From positions 1 through 64,000 of the forward strand of contig JAAZBV010000069.1 of assembly GCA_012513605.1 (NCBI GenBank): a DNA stretch of 64,000 nt, in the 5' to 3' direction. This DNA is from Desulfatiglans sp. (lineage in GTDB: Bacteria > Desulfobacterota > DSM-4660 > Desulfatiglandales > HGW-15). Positions within the stretch are counted from its first letter, which is position 1. Each line of letters opens with the position of its first letter. The position numbers and the translations under genes were made by a program. The notes beneath the pieces were generated by a model. The model had not been told where the DNA came from, did not search any database, and was given only the letters and a program-made list of their open reading frames with translations. Shown here in pieces: positions 1-9,116 of this stretch.

Positions 1-1
1 C

Positions 2-73
2 AAAGGGAATAGTTATCGTCTTAGAAAGAATAATGAAAAGGAGGCAATAAAATCAGATCAAATTGAAATGTAA
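2..73 (+). CDS. istB: IstB-like transposition helper ATPase, C-terminal end (cut by window edge)
   Basis: An open frame from the window edge ends at TAA 71-73 and encodes 23 residues beginning KGNSYRLRKNNEKEA. IstB proteins of IS21 elements typically end in a KG-x-SYRLK/R-basic tail, which this matches. Only this tail is visible, so the ATPase motifs lie outside the window. The IS21-type repeats immediately downstream support the reading. The fragment is short, so an unrelated basic C-terminus cannot be excluded. Confidence 0.5.
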   Translation, partial: KGNSYRLRKNNEKEAIKSDQIEM

Positions 74-75
74 AG

Positions 76-119
76 TGGCTCAGTTTTCACGACCGAAAAT
101 GGCTCACTTTTTAACGACC
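76..119. repeat. Two direct repeats at IS end
   Basis: TGGCTCAGTTTTCACGACC at 76-94 and TGGCTCACTTTTTAACGACC at 100-119 are near-identical copies 24 bases apart. They directly follow the stop of the IstB-like frame. Such terminal repeats are the transposase-binding sites in IS21-family elements; that role is inferred here from position. Confidence 0.6.
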
Positions 120-302
120 ATTGACAACTGATTCTCTGTGGCTGCTGCCCGATGGAATACCTGTGTATGCCTCACCAATTTGATCTACAAGAATTCCATT
201 TCTGCGGGGTTTATCAGTTTGATGTATTGCAAGCCCAATCCCTGTTGTCATAGTTTTAAAATGGAAGCTGGCATCTACAATAATTGTTTGCCTGAGAGAC
301 AT
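111..302 (-). pseudogene. RNase H-like protein fragment truncated by the IS end
   Basis: A 63-codon frame begins at ATG 302 behind AAGGA (7-base spacing), so the start looks genuine. Its residues 7-50 (IIVDASFH then TGIGLAIHQT then GILVDQIGEAY) resemble the first strands of an RNase H-like fold: an Asp in a D-A-S context, a G-x-G turn and a following strand. The last residues (VNGR and stop) are encoded inside the putative IS terminus. The gene therefore appears cut at about codon 59, and the helix with the second acidic residue is lost. The RNase H assignment is from memory of the pattern and is tentative; the truncation is better supported than the family. Confidence 0.35.
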
Positions 303-493
303 AAAAAAATCCTTTTATTTTTAATATCCTGTTGAACAGCCAGACTGCCAAGCGTCTCATTGGTGATATGATTTCAAAAATGAGATGGTTAATTTAAATA
401 AATTTCGGAAAGGCATAAAAGCATAGGCACCCTAATCCACCCTTCCCCATTAAATTTCTTTTTTTGATATTTATAAAAGAAGGATGTAAACGG

Positions 494-1558
494 TTAATAA
501 GCTACAGAAATATTTTTAAAATACCATTTATTAAAATTTAGTTTACTTCTACTATCTTCAAAAATACTATTCTTATTTATAATTTGTAGATCAATTTTAT
601 CAGGTAAATCTCCCCTTGTTTTAATCTGATTTTCTTGTATTGAATTTCCCGGTATATAAAAAACATGCAATTGTCTTCTACTAACATCATTAAGTAATAA
701 CCACCAATTCTGAGTTAAACACTTTTTTGATGGATTTGCCCAAAACTTAAGATTTGATGCGTTTTCCGACGAAAAAGTAATAAAACCATTAACATTGATT
801 CCATTTTGTTTGCATAAATTGATTGCATCACTTTTCGATAAGGATTGTGCATGTGTACCGGTAATATCATTATTAGTTATAGGTTGTTTACTTATACTTT
901 CTTGAATAGCACTATTCACTTGGGAAATATTGATATTAAAGGATTTTGTAGCTTCATCAAATTCTTCTTTTGTATATCTGCTTAAGAAATGTTTCGCAAG
1001 TAAATCCCAAATTAAATCTTTTAACAGTTCTTTTTTAATCACTTGAATATTTTCAAATTTTTCCTTTTTTTGTTGTATAAACTTTTTTATAGATTCTTTA
1101 TTGAAATTATGTTTACTAAAAAGCTCAACAAATTTGATGCCGTCAGGATTATCCGGTAGAAACTCTATCTCTATTTTATTCTGTTCTTCATCATTTTTAT
1201 GATAATTATAATCAAATATATGAATTTTATTACATATTAATATTCCTAAATCATTATTCAACTGTTTCAGGTAACTAAAAAGTTGCTTTATCATGCTGTT
1301 ATTTATGAACATGCAACCTTGTTTTAATTCGATGATAAATAAATCAGTTTCATGATTCCTAATAATTATATCTGTAATAACCCTTTCAGTTGAGCCAATT
1401 TGGATATTTCGCTGCCTATCAATTTCATTTTCTAGGCGACTATATCCAAATAATTCAGAAAAAATACTCTCCCATATGCTTTGTATTTTTTGTTCTGGTG
1501 AATTGTAATTCTTAACATAATAATCACAGAGTAAATTCCACTTTTCATTTGATGTCAT
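494..1558 (-). CDS. PD-(D/E)XK nuclease-like protein (orphan restriction-type)
   Basis: This 354-residue protein has no signal peptide or membrane segment. Residues 55-80 carry a nuclease-like core: D63 in VITDIII, then E77-x-K79 in FIIELKQ, with Q92 on the next helix. This is the spacing seen in the N-terminal domain of type I restriction HsdR subunits and in related small restriction endonucleases. The C-terminal 110 residues form a second domain rich in aromatics (QNWWLLLND, NKWYFKN) that I do not recognise. ATG at 1558 follows AAGGA at 7 bases. No methylase or specificity gene is adjacent, and it is markedly more AT-rich than its neighbours, suggesting transfer. It could be a solitary defence nuclease, a methyl-dependent enzyme, or a remnant of a larger system. 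Confidence 0.55.
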   Translation of the reverse strand: MTSNEKWNLLCDYYVKNYNSPEQKIQSIWESIFSELFGYSRLENEIDRQRNIQIGSTERVITDIIIRNHETDLFIIELKQGCMFINNSMIKQLFSYLKQLNNDLGILICNKIHIFDYNYHKNDEEQNKIEIEFLPDNPDGIKFVELFSKHNFNKESIKKFIQQKKEKFENIQVIKKELLKDLIWDLLAKHFLSRYTKEEFDEATKSFNINISQVNSAIQESISKQPITNNDITGTHAQSLSKSDAINLCKQNGINVNGFITFSSENASNLKFWANPSKKCLTQNWWLLLNDVSRRQLHVFYIPGNSIQENQIKTRGDLPDKIDLQIINKNSIFEDSRSKLNFNKWYFKNISVAY

Positions 1559-1925
1559 AATATTTCCTTCAACAACGAATTATTTGTCCTATTACCGCCC
1601 GCGTAGCTTGAACCTGACATTGCCTCACCAGTTCCGGATATCTTTACTTTGGAGATATAATACAAAGAGATGAGCCGGAAATCTTTAATTTTATATGGTT
1701 GATTTTTTAAAAGAAACGAAGGGATAATACTCATTTAAAATGTAATTATCAATAATAAATAATATGTTGAAGTCTGATAACTATCCGGGTGATTCCTGGT
1801 GAATTGGGGATTCACTTAAGGATTAAAATGGATGCCCGACTTCTCGGACATGACGACATATTGTTCTTTTTCTTTTAAGCAAATAAATTATAATGCCACT
1901 TATGTGGACATTAAGGAGGCTAAAC
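1559..1925. other. Intergenic stretch without recognisable gene
   Basis: These 367 bases lie between two divergent genes. No coding frame with a ribosome-binding site is apparent. A TATAAT hexamer at 1889-1894 lies about 30 bases before the flavin reductase start and could be its -10 box, but I see no good -35 element at the right distance. Confidence 0.4.
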
Positions 1926-2495
1926 ATGAAAAAATCATTCGGGGCTAAAACGCTTATATTCCCCACGCCTGTATGGTGTGTGGGCACATACGATGCCAGG
2001 GGTATAGCAAATATTATGACCATTGCATGGGGCGGTATATGCTGCTCCGAGCCTCCATGTGTGAGTATTTCCATTCGTAAGGCCACATACACCTATGGCA
2101 ATATCATTGAACGAAATGCATTTACCTTAAGCGTGCCCCCTCAAAAACAGGCGGCTATAGCTGATTACTTTGGCATGGCATCGGGTAGAAATGAAAACAA
2201 ATTTGAAAAGGCTGGTATTACACCTGTAAAGGCGGCCTTGGTTAATGCCCCATACCCTGAAGAGTTTCCCATGTCGCTTGAATGTGCGCTTATGCAGTAC
2301 CATGACTTGGGGCTCCATACCCTGTTCGTGGGGAAAATCCTTGATGTCAAGGTGGATGAGGCGGTTTTAAATGAGAAAGGAGAACCGGATATAAACAAGG
2401 TTGATCCCTTTGTCTTTACACCCTTTAGCGGCGGGTATTATGGTATTGGTAATTTTGTCGGCAAGGCCTTTGGCATTGGCAGGGAGTTATGCTGA
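1926..2495 (+). CDS. Flavin reductase-like (FMN-binding split barrel) protein
   Basis: The 189-residue protein is a flavin reductase-like/flavoredoxin family member. The N-terminal part (VGTYDARGIANIMTIAWGG) has the usual pattern of a strand, a residue loop and N-I-M-T that packs on FMN. The motif ISIRKATYT-Y-NI at 50-62 and the closing FSGGYYGIGNFVGKAF are typical of the family. I place the start at 1926 because AGGAGG lies 6 bases before it; an upstream in-frame ATG at 1893 has no such site. Such proteins move electrons between reduced pyridine nucleotides or ferredoxin and FMN in the cytoplasm. No partner gene is adjacent, so the substrate cannot be told. Confidence 0.85.
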   Translation: MKKSFGAKTLIFPTPVWCVGTYDARGIANIMTIAWGGICCSEPPCVSISIRKATYTYGNIIERNAFTLSVPPQKQAAIADYFGMASGRNENKFEKAGITPVKAALVNAPYPEEFPMSLECALMQYHDLGLHTLFVGKILDVKVDEAVLNEKGEPDINKVDPFVFTPFSGGYYGIGNFVGKAFGIGRELC

Positions 2496-2504
2496 TAATA
2501 TGTC

Positions 2505-2619
2505 GCCCCGATGGGGCTGAAAAAAAGATGCACATATAGTGCTATTAATATACCGCACCTATGGTGCTTTTATTGTCTGCACATAGAGATCAGAAATTTG
2601 TTTTCAAACCCCAAAGGGG
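2505..2619. repeat. Cluster of short GC-rich palindromes
   Basis: Four small palindromes occur within 115 bases: GCCCCGATGGGGC (2505-2517), GCACATATAGTGC (2530-2542, one mismatch), GCACCTATGGTGC (2555-2567) and CCCCAAAGGGG (2609-2619). Each could form a hairpin, and the composite has the look of a dispersed palindromic element (REP-like). It lies between two genes that both end here, so it may also serve as a transcription barrier. There is no coding frame. Confidence 0.6.
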
Positions 2620-2693
2620 TGGCATGTTAATAGAAAAATACTGTTTTTAAGTAACTATACCTACAAATTCTTGTGAGGATCCTTGATACAAGA

Positions 2694-4403
2694 TCATTTT
2701 ATATCCCCATCAGATTTTCCCAGCGCCTTTCTAATGGTTTTTGACAGGTCAGACAGGATAAATGGCTTCATCAGAAAGCCTTTTATATTAAGTTCATCTG
2801 CCCTTTTATCAGTAATCCGGTCGCTGAAACCTGTGCAGAGAACTACCGGGATATCATTATGGATGGCATGGAGTTCATTTATCAGTTCAAGCCCTGACAT
2901 AAATGGCATTTCAATATCACTTAATACAAGATCAAATTCCATATGCCTTGCCTTGAATGCCTTAAGCGCAGCCTGGCTTTCGCTGAATGCTGTAACCCTG
3001 TAGCCAAGTTTTTTCAGCATCTCAACGGCCATCTCCATGAAAGTGGCCTCATCATCAACAAAAAGGATGTGTTCCTTCTCAGTTTTAATAACCGCACTGT
3101 CGTACAATTCCTTTCCATCACCAGCATGACAAACAGGGAAAAACAGACTGAATGTGGCGCCATCTCCATATGTGCTTTTGACTGTGATTCGACCTCCCGA
3201 GTTTTTTACTATATTTTGCACTACAGAGAGGCCCAGACCTGTGCCCCCTTCCTCCTTTCTGGTCGTAAAGTAGGGGGTAAATATCTCCTCCAGGTCATCT
3301 GCCTTTATACCGCTCCCATTATCCATTACCTCCAGCTTCTGATATCTTCCAGGAGCAAGCCCCTTCAACTCCGGCTCTTCGGGATTATCAATGATTACAT
3401 CAGATAACCGCACCTCAATAATCCCCTCTTTCTCTTTTATTGCATGGCTTGCGTTCGTACAGAGGTTTATCAGCACCTGATATATCTGGGTCGGATTAGC
3501 CATAACCGGTGACTTACTCTCGATCTTTTGTATTATCTCTATACCGGGAGGCAGGGAGGATTTGATAAGCTTGAGCACCTCCTGGGCTATAGCGCTTACC
3601 TTGATCGGCCTTTTTTCCATGCCGGCCTGCCTGCTGAATGTGAGTATCTGGTTAATAAGCTCCTTTGCCCTGTTGCATGCCACCTGTATCTGTTCAATAT
3701 TTTTATTGTTCGGGATATTTTCACTGCTGTCTAAAAGCGCCAGTTCAGCATGGGCCATTATTGCCATGAGGATATTATTAAAGTCATGGGCTATGCCTCC
3801 TGCAAGGCTGCCTAATGCCTCCATCTTTTGCGACTGGGCTATCTGCCTCTCGTAACTGTAAAGCCTCTGTTCAGCATACTTACGCTCCCTGATTTCATAC
3901 TCAAGCCTCTTATTTGCCTCTTCAAGCTGAAAGAGTTTATCCTCAAGTTTGTGAACAAGGGCCTGATTATAAAGTCTGAGATAGACCTCTTCCTGAGGTG
4001 ATTCCAGCTCTTTATCAGGGTGTGCGCCGGTTTTGTTCCTGTTCATCAGCTCTTTCGTGATCCTGATCAGTTCAATGGTATCAAGAGGTTTTTTAATAAA
4101 CCGGTCAGCCCCAAGGCTTAATGCAAACTGTTCGTCTTCAGGTTCTGTATAGGTGGCAGTATAGAAGACAAATGGGATATTTTTGAGGGTTTCATCCTTG
4201 CGCCACTCGCGGCACAGGGCAAAACCATCCATAACGGGCATGAGGATATCAGAAATAAGCAGGTCTGGCGGGTTGGCGCGCCCCTTTTCAAGCGCCTCTT
4301 TTCCATTTGATGCTGTCTCAACTTCAAAGCCGTTTCCTGCAAAAAGTATCTCAGCCATATAAATGTTCTGCTTATTGTCATCCACAACCAGTATTCTTTC
4401 CAT
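2694..4403 (-). CDS. Hybrid receiver-histidine kinase-receiver protein
   Basis: This soluble 569-residue protein has three modules. Residues 1-115 are a receiver (acidic pair D8-D9, phospho-acceptor D52, K104). A coiled segment follows at 140-190. Then come HisKA with H206 ([11 protein letters not shown]) and an HATPase_c domain with N313/N317, a DNGSG box at 361-365 and GTGLGLS at 387-393. The last 125 residues are a second receiver (D450-D451, phospho-acceptor D496, K546). The Asn after H-D-F is the form seen in NtrB-like hybrid kinases. It lacks a membrane anchor and is likely fed by the upstream sensor. It is last in a four-gene minus-strand operon, 28 bases after the lone receiver. No DNA-binding output domain is present, so the final target is unknown. 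Confidence 0.9.
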   Translation of the reverse strand: MERILVVDDNKQNIYMAEILFAGNGFEVETASNGKEALEKGRANPPDLLISDILMPVMDGFALCREWRKDETLKNIPFVFYTATYTEPEDEQFALSLGADRFIKKPLDTIELIRITKELMNRNKTGAHPDKELESPQEEVYLRLYNQALVHKLEDKLFQLEEANKRLEYEIRERKYAEQRLYSYERQIAQSQKMEALGSLAGGIAHDFNNILMAIMAHAELALLDSSENIPNNKNIEQIQVACNRAKELINQILTFSRQAGMEKRPIKVSAIAQEVLKLIKSSLPPGIEIIQKIESKSPVMANPTQIYQVLINLCTNASHAIKEKEGIIEVRLSDVIIDNPEEPELKGLAPGRYQKLEVMDNGSGIKADDLEEIFTPYFTTRKEEGGTGLGLSVVQNIVKNSGGRITVKSTYGDGATFSLFFPVCHAGDGKELYDSAVIKTEKEHILFVDDEATFMEMAVEMLKKLGYRVTAFSESQAALKAFKARHMEFDLVLSDIEMPFMSGLELINELHAIHNDIPVVLCTGFSDRITDKRADELNIKGFLMKPFILSDLSKTIRKALGKSDGDIK

Positions 4404-4431
4404 GATAAAGACCTTTCAAATTCGCAGTTTA

Positions 4432-4794
4432 TTACAAATATTTTTTTATCTCATCAACAAAGGTGTTGGGGTTGATAGGTTTTTCTATATACCCGGTACA
4501 CCCGGCTGCTATGGCCTTTTCCTTGTCGCCAACCATTGCATAGGAGGTAACAGCTATTATAGGCACCTCTTTTAACCCTGCCGACTTTCTGAGGTTTCTA
4601 GCCACCTCATAACCGTCCATGCGGGGTAACTGGATATCAAGGAGTATGAGATCAGGTATTTCCCGGCATGCAATCTCTATCCCATCATGCCCATCCATTG
4701 CCTTTATCACCCTGAAGCCATTTTTTTCAAGTATGAAATTCATCAGGTACATGTTCTGTTCATTATCCTCAATAACAAGCACGGTTTCTGACAT
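4432..4794 (-). CDS. Single-domain response regulator (DivK-like receiver)
   Basis: A stand-alone receiver of 120 residues: D10 with E9 for Mg binding, phospho-acceptor D53 in LILLDIQLPRMDG, T83/S84, and K105 before the cis-Pro. There is no output domain, as in DivK- or Spo0F-type phosphorelay intermediates. It starts 2 bases after the stop of the upstream membrane kinase and is followed by the hybrid kinase. Phosphate could thus pass from the membrane kinase through this protein to the hybrid protein, though that order is inference. Confidence 0.9.
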   Translation of the reverse strand: MSETVLVIEDNEQNMYLMNFILEKNGFRVIKAMDGHDGIEIACREIPDLILLDIQLPRMDGYEVARNLRKSAGLKEVPIIAVTSYAMVGDKEKAIAAGCTGYIEKPINPNTFVDEIKKYL

Positions 4795-4796
4795 GA

Positions 4797-7241
4797 TTAT
4801 TTCTCCCTTAAAGGTAGCATAAATGAAAATTTGGCGCCCCTGCCAGGGCCGTCACTGCTGGCTCTGATCTCGCCACCAAGCAGCCCGATAAGTTTTTTAC
4901 AGATCGACAGACCAAGCCCGGTGCCTTCATATTTCCGGGAAAGGCCTGTTTCGATTTGCTGAAATGCCCTGAAAAGCTTATCCATATCTTCAGCAGCAAT
5001 TCCAATGCCTGTATCAATGACCTCTGTTAATATATTCCTGTCGTCAACCCTGCACATTATCTTTACACCGCCTCTCTCTGTAAATTTAATGGAGTTGTTA
5101 ACAAGATTGAGCAAAATCTGTTCAACACGTCGCCTGTCGCTCATTATAATTGGGATAGATTCGGATACTACACCTTCAAGCTGAAGCCCTTTTTTTAAGG
5201 CCATTTGTGAAACTGTTTTTATCACCTGGTTGATAACACCGGCCATATCCACCTGTTCAGATGCCACATTAAGCTGCCCTGCCTCTATCTTTGAAAGGTC
5301 AAGCACATCATTAATAAGGCTTAAGAGATGCTGTGCGCTTTCCTGAACCATATTAAGCTGTTTTGCCTGTTCATCATTCAGGGGGCCGACAAGTTTCTGG
5401 AGAATAATGCCTGTAAACCCGATTATGGAATTAAGAGGAGTGCGCAGCTCATGAGACATGGAGGCGAGGAAAGCGGATTTAAGCCTGTCCGCCTCTTCTG
5501 CCCGATCCTTTGCGATGGCAAGCTCTTTTGTGCGCTCCGCCACCTTTATCTCAAGAAGGTCATAGGCCCTTTTTAGCTCCTCCTGCGCCCGTTTTCGTTC
5601 GGTAATATCCCTTATAATAACAAGGTCTGCCGGTTTATCCTCATATGTTATTCTGCCAGCGTTTACCTCAGCATATATCTCCTGACCATCCTTCCTTAAA
5701 AGGATTGTCTCATATATGTTGTAAAGCAAATCACCTGTCAGCCTGCGGTTGTAAAAGTCTACGATATTTTCCTTTGCATTAGGGTGAAGGTATGCAGAAA
5801 AGGGCTGACCTACAAAATCTTTCTTGTCCTGTCCTGATAACTCAATAATACTTGGATTTGCATATCTAATGATCCCATCCTGCAGGATGATAATGCCATC
5901 ATTTGCCCTTTCAACTACATTGCGGTATTTCAGTTCGCTTTCCCTCAGGGCGGTTTCCGCCTCCATGCGCTCTTTGATCTCCTTTTGTATGCGTGCGACC
6001 TGCATGGCGTTTGACACGGCAAGGCCAATGGTCTTCCCGATAGACATGAGTGTTTCCTTTTCAAGCTCATCTATTGTAAACCTTGTTTTATGGATCAGAT
6101 TCATTGCCCCCAGTACCTCATCCCTTGCAAGTATGGGGACTGAATAAATACTAACCATGTTTTCCTGCATGAGGGCATCTTTTACGCCATTTTCTACCCT
6201 TTGATCCGAGGCAATATCGGTTGAAAAGAGCACCAGTTTTTCTTTAACAGTCCTGCCCGTGAGAGATCCATCAAGGGGAAGTATTGCAGCCTTTTTAAGT
6301 GTGTTTTCAGTGAAGCCCTCAGAGTAAAGCAGGTCGAGTTCTCTTTTTTTATTGTTAAGCATAAAAAAGGCCACGGCTGTGGATTTACTGTAGTCCATCA
6401 TTGCCTTTACAGCACGCTCAGCTACAGTGTTGATATCAAGGGTGCTGTAGACTATATCTGCTATCCTGTTTATTGCAGTCAACTGGGTCTGCTTTATTTT
6501 TATTTTGTTAAACATCTGGTTAAAGGCATCAACAAGCTGACCTATTGCATCCTTGCCATCATATTGAAGTGAGTAATCAAACTTACCCTTTCCTGCGAGT
6601 TCTGCATGTGCGGCCAGGTTATGTATCGGGGCGCTGATCTTTTTTGAGGCTATGAGGGCCAGGGCAATGCCCGCAATAACCGCAATAATACTTATGGTAA
6701 TGATTCTTTGTTTGAAAGATAATAATTTCCTGTGAGCTTCATCAAAAGAAAAAGCTATATGGAGGGTAGCATATTGTTTGCCGTCTATAATAACAGACGC
6801 TGATTTTATGTATTGAAATTCATTTTTCTTTGAACCTGATTCCAAAAGGTTGCTGTCGCTTATATCCAGAGCATATCGCATCTTTTCAGGTAATTCTGAA
6901 AGCAGATCGCCATCAAAGGCATGATCGGAATGCGCAAGAACCCGGTTATCTGCGCTATCAACGATCAGGGCATAACTCACCTCATCAATCTTGCTGAGCC
7001 CATTCACAAAATTATCAAGCAACTCTTTATTATAGATGACAAAGCCATGAGACATAGAAAGACGCGTCAGATTAACCAGGTCGTCTGCCCTTCTCTTATC
7101 TTCTCTTTGCATGACCTTTTCAAATGACCCGATAAGTATTACGATTATGATAGTAATTACAAGCATGACAGGGAGCACAGAGGGGAGCATTAGCTTGTAC
7201 CAGAGTCCACGGTCTTTAAATATTATCCTTAATAATTTCAT
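4797..7241 (-). CDS. Membrane sensor histidine kinase with HAMP, GAF and PAS domains
   Basis: 814 residues. Transmembrane segments at about 16-39 and 182-204 bracket a 140-residue periplasmic sensor region. The cytoplasmic part continues with HAMP (about 205-255), GAF (about 260-415), PAS (about 430-555), a short coil, HisKA with H597 (SMSHELRTPLNS) and a complete HATPase_c domain ([21 protein letters not shown]). Its start overlaps the stop of the preceding substrate-binding gene by 4 bases (ATGA), so the two are translationally coupled. It probably autophosphorylates in response to a periplasmic cue, perhaps the ligand of that binding protein. There is no receiver on this protein; the next gene supplies one. 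Confidence 0.92.
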   Translation of the reverse strand: MKLLRIIFKDRGLWYKLMLPSVLPVMLVITIIIVILIGSFEKVMQREDKRRADDLVNLTRLSMSHGFVIYNKELLDNFVNGLSKIDEVSYALIVDSADNRVLAHSDHAFDGDLLSELPEKMRYALDISDSNLLESGSKKNEFQYIKSASVIIDGKQYATLHIAFSFDEAHRKLLSFKQRIITISIIAVIAGIALALIASKKISAPIHNLAAHAELAGKGKFDYSLQYDGKDAIGQLVDAFNQMFNKIKIKQTQLTAINRIADIVYSTLDINTVAERAVKAMMDYSKSTAVAFFMLNNKKRELDLLYSEGFTENTLKKAAILPLDGSLTGRTVKEKLVLFSTDIASDQRVENGVKDALMQENMVSIYSVPILARDEVLGAMNLIHKTRFTIDELEKETLMSIGKTIGLAVSNAMQVARIQKEIKERMEAETALRESELKYRNVVERANDGIIILQDGIIRYANPSIIELSGQDKKDFVGQPFSAYLHPNAKENIVDFYNRRLTGDLLYNIYETILLRKDGQEIYAEVNAGRITYEDKPADLVIIRDITERKRAQEELKRAYDLLEIKVAERTKELAIAKDRAEEADRLKSAFLASMSHELRTPLNSIIGFTGIILQKLVGPLNDEQAKQLNMVQESAQHLLSLINDVLDLSKIEAGQLNVASEQVDMAGVINQVIKTVSQMALKKGLQLEGVVSESIPIIMSDRRRVEQILLNLVNNSIKFTERGGVKIMCRVDDRNILTEVIDTGIGIAAEDMDKLFRAFQQIETGLSRKYEGTGLGLSICKKLIGLLGGEIRASSDGPGRGAKFSFMLPLREK

Positions 7242-8851
7242 CGCTCTGTTTCCTCTAAGATGACATCATGCATTTCAACCATGCCGGACAGGGATGGATG
7301 AAAATTTTTCACATTTGATGTGACCGCATAAAATTCAGCAGGGCCATATCCGAATATCATGGGTGCCCCATCAAAGATTATCCTCTGTACTCTTTCAAAA
7401 TATTCCTTCCTGAGAGAGGGTGACATGGTTTTCTGAACCTTCTCCATTATCATGTCCAGTTCGTCTGAGATAAACCCGGAATAATTTGCTGACCCCCTGC
7501 CTGTTAATTTGGGATCTATTATATCGACCGGGTCAAGGGTGGAGTTACCCCATGACCCTGCAAAGATATCCCAGGGGGCATTAGCGCCAATCATGTCAGG
7601 CCTTGCATCCCTTACAACCTTGACCCTGTTTTTAATACCCAGTTTTGTGAGATATAAAGATATACCATCGGCAAAGAGGAGTTCACTTTGATTCGTGTAT
7701 ATCAATATTGTTTGCCCGTATGGAAAGTTTGCCTCGATAAGGAGCCTTTTTGCAGTCTGAGGGTCATAAGTATATGCCGCAAGCCCGGGATCAAAACCGG
7801 TTGTGTTCGGTAGAAAAATGGTTGAGAGCCTCTGACCCTTTCCCATGAATTTCTGTTTTATTATGGTCTCCACATCAACCGCATGGTTCAGGGCGCGCCT
7901 CACCCTTTCATCTTTTAAGTAAGGACGGGAGAGGTTTAACTCCGCAAAAACAGACCTTGTAGCCGGGATACTTTGTATTGCAACATCCTTTGACATCCTG
8001 ACCACAGGAATCAGGTCTGATGGTATGTTAAATATTATGTTGCAATCCCCCTTTTTCAGCATTGAAATCTGCTCAATGTATGAAGGGACTACCCTGAAAA
8101 CAAGATGTTTTACCGGGGCAGCCTGCACAGGAGGAAGTTCCGGAGGGCCGCCGTAATAATCATTAAAGGATTCAAGAATGATCTCAACCCCCTTTTTTCT
8201 GCCTGCAAATTTATATGGCCCTGTGCCTATGGGCTTTTCATTGAATCCTTCATAACCAGCCTCTTTCATATGTTTTTCAGGAACGATCTCCTGTAATGAA
8301 AGCATAAGCGGGAGGTTAGGCCATGGATAGGCTGTTTTTATCACGACAGTGTAGTCACCCATTGCGTGTACCTCTTTTACCGGTACAAAGAGCCCTTTTC
8401 TCGGGGAGGAGGGAAATCCTGTGAAGGATGGGTTAATGACACGGTTTAATGTAAAGACAACATCAGATGCCGTAAGGTTGTCACCGTTATGGAACCTTAC
8501 ACCCTTACGCAGTGTAAACTCCCATTCCGTGTCGCTTGTATTCCTCCATCCGCTTGCGAGCTGAGGGACTACCCTGTTGTTTACGTCCCTTGCAGTGAGG
8601 CTGTCAAAGATATTTTTCAATACAATCTGGGTGTTCCTGCTGCGATGGCTTACAGGGTCCATTGACTCCACATCCTCCTGGATGCAGATCACCAGGCGGT
8701 TATTTTTATCGACTGTGTCAGGAGCTTCTGTTGCATATGCTGTTAATGATATGAGAAAGAAAAGGCATTCAAGGAAGAGAATGCTCAAGCACTGCTCCCC
8801 TATTCTATATGTTTCTCTCCCCCTTAAACGTAAGGCAACCCTGACAAGCAT
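7238..8851 (-). CDS. Periplasmic solute-binding protein, family 5 (peptide/nickel type)
   Basis: 537 residues with an N-terminal hydrophobic export segment (about 21-42, ending AYA-TEA). A complete SBP_bac_5 fold follows, recognisable from LVICIQEDVESMDPV, the strand VEFTLRKGVRFHNG-like segment WEFTLRKGVRFHNGD with LTASDVVFTLNRV, and PYLKDERVRRALNHAVD. Relatives capture peptides, nickel or other solutes for ABC importers. No permease or ATPase gene is nearby. Instead the gene is first in an operon of signalling proteins and overlaps the kinase by 4 bases, so I infer a role as an extracytoplasmic sensor subunit. GAGG lies about 5 bases before ATG 8851. No lipobox cysteine is evident. Confidence 0.88.
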   Translation of the reverse strand: MLVRVALRLRGRETYRIGEQCLSILFLECLFFLISLTAYATEAPDTVDKNNRLVICIQEDVESMDPVSHRSRNTQIVLKNIFDSLTARDVNNRVVPQLASGWRNTSDTEWEFTLRKGVRFHNGDNLTASDVVFTLNRVINPSFTGFPSSPRKGLFVPVKEVHAMGDYTVVIKTAYPWPNLPLMLSLQEIVPEKHMKEAGYEGFNEKPIGTGPYKFAGRKKGVEIILESFNDYYGGPPELPPVQAAPVKHLVFRVVPSYIEQISMLKKGDCNIIFNIPSDLIPVVRMSKDVAIQSIPATRSVFAELNLSRPYLKDERVRRALNHAVDVETIIKQKFMGKGQRLSTIFLPNTTGFDPGLAAYTYDPQTAKRLLIEANFPYGQTILIYTNQSELLFADGISLYLTKLGIKNRVKVVRDARPDMIGANAPWDIFAGSWGNSTLDPVDIIDPKLTGRGSANYSGFISDELDMIMEKVQKTMSPSLRKEYFERVQRIIFDGAPMIFGYGPAEFYAVTSNVKNFHPSLSGMVEMHDVILEETER

Positions 8852-9044
8852 GAAAGCCTCTAACCTAGATAGTAAAACTTATACGGGTATGGAACAATTC
8901 TGGTAAACAATTACCTGCCATTAAATTATAAGCTGAAATAATTGCTTAACCAAGATTTGGAAGAGATTATAAAATTCTGTATAAATTATGTCAATTCATG
9001 AAAACAGGCAAAGTGTAAAAACCTTGATGGGGCATTCACCTGTC

Positions 9045-9076
9045 TTGACATTAAAACCCAAATAGGAAATTATACC
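9045..9076 (+). promoter_or_regulatory. Possible sigma-70-type promoter of purC
   Basis: TTGACA at 9045-9050 is a perfect -35 hexamer. AATTAT at 9068-9073 lies 17 bases away, and TATACC at 9071-9076 gives a longer spacer. It sits about 40 bases before the purC start in the divergent gap. The -10 element is weak, so this is only a candidate. Confidence 0.35.
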
Positions 9077-9116
9077 TCCTCTTTAATAACTAAAAATATA
9101 TTCCAGGGAGGCAACA

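Larger units (their letters stand above)
1..126 (+). mobile_element. Right end of an IS21-like insertion sequence (partial)
   Basis: The first 73 bases encode what looks like the C-terminal tail of an IstB-type transposition ATPase. Directly after its stop lie two imperfect 20-base direct repeats (76-94 and 100-119, both of the form TGGCTCA-TTTT-ACGACC), the arrangement of multiple terminal repeats known for IS21-family ends. The sequence TTGACA at 121-126 could be the terminal bases, since IS21 ends usually read TGT...ACA. The element would extend left of the window. The boundary is inferred from the truncation of the gene on its right; no target duplication can be checked because the left end is missing. 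Confidence 0.55.

Noticed and set aside
138-335. Plus-strand 65-codon frame opposite the RNase H-like fragment
   Set aside because: It has no ribosome-binding site and its product (many Cys, Lys and Leu runs) looks like the complement of the minus-strand frame, which has a good start and a recognisable pattern.
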